A DNA stretch of 64,000 bases from the NCBI GenBank assembly GCA_910578335.1, contig CAJTPU010000014.1:43605-107604 (forward strand), in the 5' to 3' direction. Every line of letters starts with the position of its first letter. Position 1 is the stretch's first letter. The DNA is from an uncultured Lachnospiraceae bacterium. GTDB lineage: Bacteria; Bacillota; Clostridia; Lachnospirales; Lachnospiraceae. Position numbers and translations under genes: made by a program. Positions 57,246 through 64,000 of the stretch are shown here, in pieces. The notes below the pieces were generated by a model. That model saw nothing but the letters and a program-made list of their open reading frames with translations. It was not told where the DNA came from and ran no database searches.

Positions 57246-59571
57246 AACGCTTCGCAACCTGCTCAAGCAGGACAAAGAACGATTTGTTGTGCCGAGAGGG
57301 GTTCAGGATGTGATCCCCATCAAGGCAATTTTCGACGACGGTATTTTTCAGGTGGGCAGAGATAAGTTCTCCAAGACCTACAAGTTCAGCGACATCAACT
57401 ATGCTGTCGCCAGCCGTGAGGACAAGGAAGCGATGTTCCTTGAATACTCGGAGCTACTCAACAGTTTTGACAGCGGTGCAACCACCAAGATCACCATCAA
57501 CAACCGCCGTTTGAATCGTGCAAACTTTGAGAAAACCATTCTTCTCCCCCTGAAGGGCGATGCTCTTGACGAGTACCGTGAGGAATATAACCGGATGCTT
57601 CTTGAAAAGGCGACCGGCGCAAACTCGATCATTCAGGAGAAATATATCACCATTTCGGTATGCAAGAAGAATGTAGAGGAAGCGAGAAACTACTTTGCCC
57701 GTGTGGGAGCTGACCTGATCGCCCACTTCGGGCGACTCGGCAGTAAGTGCGTAGAGTTGGAGCCGGATGAACGGCTCCGCATTTTCCACGACTTTTACCG
57801 TGCCGGTGAAGAAACGGAATTTCGCTTCGACATCAAGGAAACCCGCAGAAAGGGTCACGACTTCAAGGATTTCATCTGCCCTGATTCGATGGAGTTCACG
57901 GGCGACTATTTCAAGATCGGAGAGCGTTACGGCAGAGTGCTGTTCCTGCGGGAGTACGCTTCTTATATCAAGGACAGTATGGTTGCCGAAATGACCGATC
58001 TCAACCGCAATCTGATGATGTCCATTGATGTTATCCCCGTACCCACGGATGAAGCCGTGCGAGAAGCCGAAAGCCGTTTGCTCGGCGTTGAAACCAATGC
58101 GACCAACTGGCAGCGTAGGCAGAATGCCAACAACAACTTTTCTGCCCAGCTTCCCTACGACATTGAACAACAGCGCAAGGAAATGAAAGAGTTCCTTGAC
58201 GACCTGACGACCCGTGACCAGCGAATGATGTTTGCCGTTCTGACGATGGTTCACACGGCGGACACCAAGGAGCAACTTGACAATGACACAGAAGCTCTGC
58301 TTACCACAGCAAGAAAGCACCTTTGCCAGTTCGGTATTCTCAAGTTCCAGCAGCTTGATGGACTGAATACGGCGATGCCCTTCGGTGTCCGCAAGATTGA
58401 GTCGTTCCGTACTCTGACCACAGAGAGTCTTGCGGTCTTTATCCCGTTCCGTGTGCAGGACATTTGCCACACCAACGGCGTTTACTACGGTCAGAATGTC
58501 ATTTCCAAAAATATGATTATCGCAGACCGCAGACAGCTCCTCAACGGCAACGAGTTCATTCTCGGTGTTTCGGGCGGTGGTAAGTCCTTTACTGCAAAGG
58601 GCGAGGTCATCAATCAGGTGCTTGCCGGCAACGCAGACATTATTATCATTGACCCGGAGCGAGAGTATTCGCCCCTTGTGCGGGCGTTGGGCGGCGAGAT
58701 CATCAACATTTCTGCCACTTCTCCCACCCATATCAACGCTATGGATATGAACCGGGAATATGGCGACGGCGCAAACCCCGTCATTCTGAAATCCGAGTTC
58801 ATTATGTCCCTGTGCGAGCAGCTCATCGGAGGAAACAACCTCGGCGCAGTGCAGAAGTCCATCATTGACCGCTGTACGGCAAGCGTCTACCGCACCTATC
58901 AGCAGAACAACTATACCGGCGAAGTGCCGACCTTGCAGGATTTCAGAGCAGAGCTTTTGAAGCAATCTGAACCCGAAGCGCAGGAGATTGCTCTTGCCAT
59001 CGAGCTGTTTACCAACGGTTCTCTGAACACCTTCGCCAAGAAAACCAATGTGGACACGGATAACCGCCTGATCTGCTATGACATCCTTGACCTCGGCAAG
59101 CAGCTTATGCCCATCGGTATGCTGGTCGTCCTCGACTCTATCCTGAACCGTATTACGCAGAACCGAGCTAAGGGCAAGAACACCTTCATCTTCATCGATG
59201 AAATCTACCTTCTGTTCCAGCACGAGTACAGTGCAAACTTCCTGTTCACCCTTTGGAAGCGTGTACGAAAGTACGGCGCTTATGCCACGGGCATCACGCA
59301 GAATGTGGACGACCTGCTTCAGTCCCACACGGCAAGAACGATGCTGGCAAACTCCGAGTTCATTGTTATGCTCAATCAGGCATCTACGGACAGATTGGAG
59401 CTTGCGAAGCTGCTGAACATTTCGGACACCCAGCTTTCCTATATCACCAATGTGGATGCCGGTCACGGACTAATCAAGGTCGGCTCCAGCCTTGTACCGT
59501 TTGCCAATAAATTCCCCAAGAACACGAAGCTCTATAAGCTGATGACCACAAAACCAGGCGAGGGTGCTTAA
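57238..59571 (+). CDS. VirB4-like conjugation ATPase
   Basis: A 777-residue ATPase that powers the type IV channel. The N-terminal CagE/TrbE-like part is followed by a RecA-like domain with Walker A ILGVSGGGKSF (about 440-450), DPEREYSPLV, Walker B FIFIDEIYLLFQ (about 648-659) and TGITQNVDDLL. The length is normal for the CD1110-type family. PrgI upstream and the sortase downstream belong to the same operon. Confidence 0.95.
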   Translation: MIKTLRNLLKQDKERFVVPRGVQDVIPIKAIFDDGIFQVGRDKFSKTYKFSDINYAVASREDKEAMFLEYSELLNSFDSGATTKITINNRRLNRANFEKTILLPLKGDALDEYREEYNRMLLEKATGANSIIQEKYITISVCKKNVEEARNYFARVGADLIAHFGRLGSKCVELEPDERLRIFHDFYRAGEETEFRFDIKETRRKGHDFKDFICPDSMEFTGDYFKIGERYGRVLFLREYASYIKDSMVAEMTDLNRNLMMSIDVIPVPTDEAVREAESRLLGVETNATNWQRRQNANNNFSAQLPYDIEQQRKEMKEFLDDLTTRDQRMMFAVLTMVHTADTKEQLDNDTEALLTTARKHLCQFGILKFQQLDGLNTAMPFGVRKIESFRTLTTESLAVFIPFRVQDICHTNGVYYGQNVISKNMIIADRRQLLNGNEFILGVSGGGKSFTAKGEVINQVLAGNADIIIIDPEREYSPLVRALGGEIINISATSPTHINAMDMNREYGDGANPVILKSEFIMSLCEQLIGGNNLGAVQKSIIDRCTASVYRTYQQNNYTGEVPTLQDFRAELLKQSEPEAQEIALAIELFTNGSLNTFAKKTNVDTDNRLICYDILDLGKQLMPIGMLVVLDSILNRITQNRAKGKNTFIFIDEIYLLFQHEYSANFLFTLWKRVRKYGAYATGITQNVDDLLQSHTARTMLANSEFIVMLNQASTDRLELAKLLNISDTQLSYITNVDAGHGLIKVGSSLVPFANKFPKNTKLYKLMTTKPGEGA

Positions 59572-59603
59572 CCCTCGCCTTTGGCGTCAAGAAAGGAAAT
59601 TCA

Positions 59604-60452
59604 ATGAAAAAGAAAATCTGTATGATTCTTATTGCGGTGTTTGTAGCCGTCCTCGGCACGAGCACCTTTTTTATTATCAATCACTACAAGGAGGCGAATA
59701 AGCAAGCCGAGCTTTATGGCGGGCTGGCTAACCTTGTGAATGCTACGGCACAGACGGATGCTGCAACGGAACCGGCGGAGCAGATTCCATATTCCGAGGA
59801 AAAGATGCTTCTGCCGGAGCTTGCAGAGCTTTATCACCAGAACGGCGATTTGGTGGGCTGGATCAGCATTGCAGATACTAACATCAATTATCCCGTAATG
59901 CAGTCGGTGAATGAGCCGAACTTCTACCTGAAGCACGGCTTTGACAAGGCATATTCCGACTATGGCTGTCCCTATGTGCAGGAGGATTGCGATGTGCAGG
60001 AGCCGTCCGACAATCTTGTTATCTATGGACACCATATGTCCAACGGTTCGATGTTTGCCCACCTTGAAAAGTTCAAGAGCAAAGACTTTTGGAGCGAGCA
60101 TCGGATGATTACCTTCAACACACTGACGGATAAGCAGGAGTATGAGATCGTTGCCGTATTCCGCACGGTGGTCTACACCGACAGTCCCGAAGCATTCAAG
60201 TTTTATCGCTTTATAGACGCAGAGAGCACCAATGAGTTTGACGACTTTATTGCCAAGTGTAAGGAGCTGTCTTTCTATGATACCGGCGTGACCGCCGAAT
60301 ACGGCGATAAGCTCATTACGCTGTCTACCTGTGAGTACAGCCGCAACAACAGCCGTCTTGTGGTCGTGGCGAAGCGCATAACGGAGGACGGTGGTGCGGA
60401 TGCTGCCAAGACTCACGCCGAAGCAACGGCAGAGGGCGAACGCCCTAATTAA
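59604..60452 (+). CDS. Class B sortase
   Basis: A 282-residue membrane-anchored transpeptidase with an N-terminal signal/anchor helix (about 5-25), the sortase beta-barrel with YGHHM (catalytic His about 143), TLSTCEYS (catalytic Cys about 242) and SRLVVVAKR (active-site Arg). The family's segments DLVGWISI and NINYPVMQ place it in class B. It probably processes the TPKTG-ending adhesin of this element. Its 3' end overlaps the Cys-rich VLP gene. Confidence 0.93.
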   Translation: MKKKICMILIAVFVAVLGTSTFFIINHYKEANKQAELYGGLANLVNATAQTDAATEPAEQIPYSEEKMLLPELAELYHQNGDLVGWISIADTNINYPVMQSVNEPNFYLKHGFDKAYSDYGCPYVQEDCDVQEPSDNLVIYGHHMSNGSMFAHLEKFKSKDFWSEHRMITFNTLTDKQEYEIVAVFRTVVYTDSPEAFKFYRFIDAESTNEFDDFIAKCKELSFYDTGVTAEYGDKLITLSTCEYSRNNSRLVVVAKRITEDGGADAAKTHAEATAEGERPN

Positions 60453-60762
60453 GCGCCTTTGTGCCAATTATGACAACGGCAACTGCCTTGCGCTGGATGA
60501 CGGAGAACCCTGCACCTGTGTGCAGAGCATCTCATACTCACTTCTCTGCAAGTATTTCCGCAAAGCTGTATTGCCGGCAGAGCCTTTGCTGGAAGCGGAT
60601 ATTCTCGGCACACGCTTTGAAAAGTGCGTGTCCTGCGGTGCGCCGATCATCAAGAAGGGCAACCGAAAGAAATATTGCGAGAAGTGCGCTCAAAGAGCTT
60701 ACAAAGCTCAGCAGGCAGAGTACGCAAGAAGAAAACGGGCAGAGTCGAAAAATAGGCGCTGA
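60394..60762 (+). CDS. Cysteine-rich VLP domain protein
   Basis: A 122-residue protein with eleven Cys in two groups: CANYDNGNC...CTCVQSISYSLLCKYF followed by AVLP (the Cys_rich_VLP domain), then CVSCGAP...KYCEKC (a zinc-ribbon-like end) and a basic tail. It overlaps the sortase gene by 59 bases in another frame. GGAGG lies six bases before the GTG at 60394; an ATG at 60400 or a GTG at 60391 is also possible. Function unknown, typical of ICEs of this class. Confidence 0.8.
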   Translation: MRMLPRLTPKQRQRANALIKRLCANYDNGNCLALDDGEPCTCVQSISYSLLCKYFRKAVLPAEPLLEADILGTRFEKCVSCGAPIIKKGNRKKYCEKCAQRAYKAQQAEYARRKRAESKNRR

Positions 60763-60802
60763 AAAAGCCAGCAATATCAAGACTTTTCAGCTCCCGCACT
60801 TT

Positions 60803-60839
60803 GAGGGGTAAGGTGTTTATACCTTTACCCCTCGTTTTT
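60803..60839 (+). terminator. Terminator before the CHAP hydrolase gene
   Basis: GAGGGGTAAGGT pairs with ACCTTTACCCCTC (one bulged A), then GTTTTT. The CHAP gene starts 42 bases later. Confidence 0.75.
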
Positions 60840-60880
60840 AATTTAGGGGCGTTTGGGTACGCCCCGGAAAGGAGGGTTCA

Positions 60881-62602
60881 ATGGCTGATATTAAAACGAG
60901 AGATGTCGTGAAAGGCACGATCAAGAAAATCGACAAAGCGGCAATCGCCGCAGACCGTATGCGCTCCGCCTATGTGCAGACGAAGGAAAAGGCAGAACAC
61001 ACAACGCACCCGGATGAGCATAATGCCGAGGAGTACGCCTCCGACCGAGTGGAAGGCGGCGTTGACCGTATCACGCACGAAGCGGCGCACCAGTTTGATA
61101 AGCAGGGGCGCAAGGGGCTGGAAGAAACCAGACGGAATGTGTCCAAAGCGAAAGACGGTATACAGAAGTTTCGTGAAAAGCGTGCTACTGAGTCGATGAA
61201 AAGGCAGACTGTCCGCACCTCCGGGAATAAGACCATCAAGGCGGTCGAGCAAACGGAAAAGACGATCAAACAGTCTGCCGGTTCTGCCGGTAAGAAAACC
61301 ATCAAGACTGCCGGGAAAGGCACAGCCAAAGCCGCACAGAGGTCGGTCAAGACCACGAAAACGGCAATCAAAACCACACAGCAGGCGGCAAAGACGGCGC
61401 AGAAAACCGCACAGGCTACGGTGAAAGCATCGCAGAAAGCGGCACAAGCCGCCAAAGCCACAGCCAAGGCAGCGGTTGCCGGTGTAAAAGCTGCCGTAAA
61501 AGCAACGATTGCCGCAGTCAAAGCGATCATAGCGGCGACCAAAGCACTGGTTGCTGCCATTGCCGCAGGCGGCTGGGTTGCCGTTGCGGTCATTGTCGTA
61601 ATTTGCCTGATTGCTCTGATTTGCGGCTCGGTTTTCGGGATATTCTTTTCCGGCGAGGATTCCGGAACGGGAATGTCGATGCAGACTGCCGTGCAGGAAA
61701 TCAACGCTGATTACGATGCCAAGATGGAAGCGGAGAAAAACTCGGTAGCCTATGATAATATGGAGATCAGCGGCGGTCGAGCCGTGTGGAAGGATGTGCT
61801 TGCAGTCTATGCAGTCAAAACGAATACCGACAAGGACAACCCGCAGGAGGTTGCCACGATGGACGAGAGCAAGAAGCAGATCCTCTCGGACATCTTTTGG
61901 GAGATGAACTCAATATCCTCCCGCAGTGAAAGCCACTCGGAAACGGAAATTACCGAAACGGACGACGGAAACGGCAACATCGTTCAGACGGAAACGACAG
62001 TCACAAAAACAACGCTTTATATCACCGTTTCTCATTTGACGGTGGACGAAATGGCTGACCTATACGGCTTTGACGCAGAACAGCGGGAGAATCTTGCCGA
62101 GCTGCTCAAGGATGAGAACAACTCTATTTGGGCAGCGGTGCTTTACGGCATCCGATACAGCGATGACCAAATCGTTGCCGTAGCGCTGTCACAAGTAGGC
62201 AATGTAGGCGGAGAGCCATATTGGTCATGGTACGGCTTCGGAAGCCGTGTGGAATGGTGCGCTTGTTTTGTAAGCTGGTGTGCCAATCAGTGCGGCTATA
62301 TCGACACTGGGGTTATACCCAAATATGCAGGCTGTGTGAACGGCGTCCAGTGGTTCAAAGATCGTGGACAGTGGATAGACGGTTCTGCCGAGCCTGTCCC
62401 CGGAATGATTATTTTCTTTGATTGGGATAACAAAGGTTCGTCGGGTCCGCAGGACGGACAATCTGACCACACCGGCATTGTCCAAAAAGTTGAAAACGGT
62501 ATCGTCTATACCGTTGAAGGAAACTCAGGCGATAGCTGCCGGGTAAACCAGTACAGCGTAGGTCACTACGAAATCCTCGGATACGGAGTTCCGAACTACT
62601 GA
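60881..62602 (+). CDS. CHAP-domain cell-wall hydrolase of the transfer apparatus
   Basis: A 573-residue protein. Residues 1-225 are Lys/Ala/Thr-rich and histone-H1-like, with long helical repeats (KAAQAAKATAKAAVAG). One transmembrane helix (about 230-257) follows, then an extracellular middle part and a C-terminal CHAP domain with the catalytic Cys in WCACFVSWC (about 459) and His in QSDHTGIV (about 529). It would open peptidoglycan for the mating channel, like VirB1/CwlT-type enzymes. The ATG follows AAAGGAGGG. Confidence 0.92.
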   Translation: MADIKTRDVVKGTIKKIDKAAIAADRMRSAYVQTKEKAEHTTHPDEHNAEEYASDRVEGGVDRITHEAAHQFDKQGRKGLEETRRNVSKAKDGIQKFREKRATESMKRQTVRTSGNKTIKAVEQTEKTIKQSAGSAGKKTIKTAGKGTAKAAQRSVKTTKTAIKTTQQAAKTAQKTAQATVKASQKAAQAAKATAKAAVAGVKAAVKATIAAVKAIIAATKALVAAIAAGGWVAVAVIVVICLIALICGSVFGIFFSGEDSGTGMSMQTAVQEINADYDAKMEAEKNSVAYDNMEISGGRAVWKDVLAVYAVKTNTDKDNPQEVATMDESKKQILSDIFWEMNSISSRSESHSETEITETDDGNGNIVQTETTVTKTTLYITVSHLTVDEMADLYGFDAEQRENLAELLKDENNSIWAAVLYGIRYSDDQIVAVALSQVGNVGGEPYWSWYGFGSRVEWCACFVSWCANQCGYIDTGVIPKYAGCVNGVQWFKDRGQWIDGSAEPVPGMIIFFDWDNKGSSGPQDGQSDHTGIVQKVENGIVYTVEGNSGDSCRVNQYSVGHYEILGYGVPNY

Positions 62603-62614
62603 TGGAAAATTAAG

Positions 62615-62658
62615 AAACCCACCGACTTCTTCACGCAGGAAGTCGGTGGTTTTCATCT
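62615..62658 (+). terminator. Terminator of the transfer operon
   Basis: AAACCCACCGACTTC (one bulged C) pairs with GAAGTCGGTGGTTT, followed by TCATCTT. It ends the operon 13 bases after the CHAP gene. Confidence 0.78.
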
Positions 62659-62747
62659 TCGGTTGAGTTTGTACAAAATGAAACACAGCAAAAGGCGGGA
62701 CACACAGATTTGATAAAATACTATCTATGCTTGGAGGTGAAGCGAAA

Positions 62748-63359
62748 ATGAAAGAATACGGATATGTCAGGGTATCTTCTTTGGATCAGAACGAGGAACG
62801 GCAGATGGTTGAGATGCGAAAGCTCAGAATTGCTAAGGAAAACATCTATAAGGATAAGCAGTCCGGCAAGGACTTCAACCGTCCAATGTATCAGAAGCTG
62901 CTCCGTAAACTCAAAAAGGGAGATGTCCTGTATATTTTGAGCATTGACCGGCTTGGTAGAAACTATGAAGAAATACAAAGCCAGTGGAGATTTCTGACAC
63001 GGGAAAAGGAAGTCGATATTTCTGTGATCGATATGCCGCTTTTGGACACAAGGCGCGGCAAAGACCTAATGGGTACTTTCCTTGCGGATATTGTGTTGCA
63101 AGTTCTATCATTTGTGGCACAGAATGAACGAGAGAATATCCGAAAGCGGCAGGCACAAGGCATCGCTGCTGCAAAAGCCAAAGGAATGAAGTTCGGCAGA
63201 CCTGTCAAAAAGGCTCCGCCCAATTTCCCGGAGATCGTGGAGAAATGGGAAAGCGGCATCATCAAATCTTATGAAGCCGCCGAGATGTGCGGAATGTGTG
63301 AGTCAACCTTTTACCATCGGCTACGGGAATATCGAGCCACTTTGAATGACGGAAAATAA
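62748..63359 (+). CDS. Small serine recombinase (resolvase/invertase type)
   Basis: A 203-residue recombinase with the N-terminal catalytic domain: YGYVRVSSLDQNEERQ (Ser10), LYILSIDRLGRNYEEI, DLMGTFLADIVLQVLSFVAQNERENIRKRQAQGIAAAKAKG and a C-terminal helix-turn-helix (SYEAAEMCGMCESTFYHRLREY). The size fits a resolvase/invertase, not a large integrase. It may resolve element multimers or invert a segment. The start at 62748 follows GGAGGTG. Confidence 0.93.
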   Translation: MKEYGYVRVSSLDQNEERQMVEMRKLRIAKENIYKDKQSGKDFNRPMYQKLLRKLKKGDVLYILSIDRLGRNYEEIQSQWRFLTREKEVDISVIDMPLLDTRRGKDLMGTFLADIVLQVLSFVAQNERENIRKRQAQGIAAAKAKGMKFGRPVKKAPPNFPEIVEKWESGIIKSYEAAEMCGMCESTFYHRLREYRATLNDGK

Positions 63360-63401
63360 AAATCACTGTAAAAAAGTACACCTTTTTACAGTGATTTTTT
63401 T
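63358..63401. terminator. Bidirectional terminator after the recombinase
   Basis: AAATCACTGTAAAAA/TTTTTACAGTGATTT with an AT-rich loop, T tract on one side and A tract on the other. It starts at the recombinase stop. Confidence 0.85.
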
Positions 63402-63533
63402 GCGCTTATAGGGCTGAAAACGGAGCCGAAAATCCCCCGTTTCCAACGATTTTAGATATTATATCATGGCTTTGCCGAACAGTCAATTTCTTCGATGGCG
63501 TTTTTTGGCTTTTGTATTTAGGTGTACTTTTTT
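63370..63533. repeat. 14-bp inverted repeats flanking the recombinase-SLOG gap
   Basis: AAAAAAGTACACCT (63370-63383) and AGGTGTACTTTTTT (63520-63533) are exact reverse complements, 136 bases apart. They lie immediately downstream of the serine recombinase gene, so they could be crossover or accessory sites. Alternatively, the first copy merely coincides with the terminator loop. Confidence 0.6.
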
Positions 63534-63560
63534 AGAAAGTAACGGGAGGCGGTAGGTGTT

Positions 63561-64000
63561 TTGCTTGGTGAGATATACCGTGTCAGCATGATCGGGCATC
63601 GGGTTGTCGAGGACTATGGTATAGAGGAAAAGCTGTATGAGCTGTTCCGGGAACTGCTCCGCACAAAGGAATATGTGGAGTTCTATCTGGGCAGGAACGG
63701 CGACTTTGACATACTGGCTGCAAGCGTGATCAAGCGGCTTCATAAGAATTACCGTGACGATAATAGCGCTATGATTCTCGTTTTGCCGTATCCGGTAAAG
63801 GATTATGAGTATTACGAGGAGTATTACAATGAAATCATCATCCCGGATGAACTACACGGGGTACATCCCAAAGCGGCAATTACGGAACGCAACCGCTGGA
63901 TGGTGACAAATACAGATGTGTTGATAGCCTATATACGAAACGAAAGCGGCGGAACAGCCGCTTGTGTGCATATGGCAGAACAACTCGGACGGAGGATTAT
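63561..64000 (+). CDS. SLOG-family protein, 3' end cut by the window (partial)
   Basis: A frame of 146 codons runs off the window end. It begins TTG (63561; GGAGG eleven bases upstream) or ATG (63588). The protein starts LLGEIYRVSMIGHRVV and contains FYLGRNGDFDILAASVIKRL and VLIAYIRNESGG, a Rossmann-like SLOG fold of the type found in plasmid and phage proteins (DUF1273/YspA-like). SLOG proteins bind nucleotide-derived ligands or DNA. It is probably part of the ICE right end. The start and function are uncertain. Confidence 0.65.
   Translation, partial: MLGEIYRVSMIGHRVVEDYGIEEKLYELFRELLRTKEYVEFYLGRNGDFDILAASVIKRLHKNYRDDNSAMILVLPYPVKDYEYYEEYYNEIIIPDELHGVHPKAAITERNRWMVTNTDVLIAYIRNESGGTAACVHMAEQLGRRI

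Noticed and set aside
57454..59466. 670-codon open frame on the minus strand
   Set aside because: It is antisense to virB4; the long frame reflects codon bias, not a gene.
1..64000. tRNA, rRNA genes and IS elements
   Set aside because: No tRNA cloverleaf, rRNA sequence or IS transposase with terminal repeats was recognised by reading; short tRNAs could be missed without a search tool.

Overview
The window reads as a chromosome segment of a spore-forming, low-to-mid GC Firmicute, most likely Lachnospiraceae (genus not resolvable). The evidence is gene content: spoVG, spoVT, DnaD/DnaI-type primosome genes, paired glgC/glgD, BioY and QueT vitamin transporters with Firmicute-style leaders, and a catabolite (cre) operator. 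A large integrative and conjugative element (ICE) of the broad Tn1549 / C. difficile CTn type is inserted next to spoVT.

Core chromosome, about 1-25.6 kb. The region starts with the 3' end of a cut-off gene, then a cluster of a membrane-anchored XRE regulator, an M48 protease and a DUF4097 beta-repeat protein. A minus-strand block follows: queT with a structured leader, bioY with a BirA-like box, prs, a DnaC/DnaI loader, a DnaD-domain protein and murC. Tandem DnaA-box-like 9-mers lie upstream of the dnaD-dnaC pair. The plus strand then carries glgC-glgD, spoVG, pth, mfd, a split ThrE-type exporter, an unrecognised small gene, a PfkB sugar kinase with promoter and cre box, a chemotaxis receptor, a DEAD-box RNA helicase behind a promoter-terminator leader, and spoVT.

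ICE, about 25.7 kb to beyond the window end, with every gene on the plus strand. The left part holds a small conserved gene, strong terminators, a structured non-coding stretch, parA-parB and a lipoprotein. Next comes a 1424-residue thioester-domain/Cna_B surface adhesin with a sorting signal; its probable partner, a class B sortase, lies 26 kb downstream in the transfer operon. Then come conserved ICE proteins of unknown function and a 2733-residue ArdC-N/MutS-I/N6-methylase/SNF2 protein with a complete TnpV gene nested in another frame. A cargo-like island at 44.9-47.5 kb contains a one-piece HipB-HipA-like (HTH plus kinase) protein behind a palindromic promoter and a LytTR-DUF3021 pair with 21-bp-spaced direct repeats.

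The transfer machinery follows: DUF3848, DUF3991/Toprim, YodL/DUF3846, a candidate oriT, MobC, relaxase, PcfB, an ArdC-like protein, VirD4, Maff2, VirB6-like, PrgI, VirB4, sortase, a Cys-rich VLP protein and a CHAP cell-wall hydrolase. A small serine recombinase and a truncated SLOG-family gene end the window. No large integrase and no right attachment site is visible, so the right end lies outside.

The most interesting items are the nested tnpV, the HTH-HipA fusion with an internal start and perfect operator palindrome, the ICE-borne thioester adhesin, and the DnaA-box cluster at the primosome genes.
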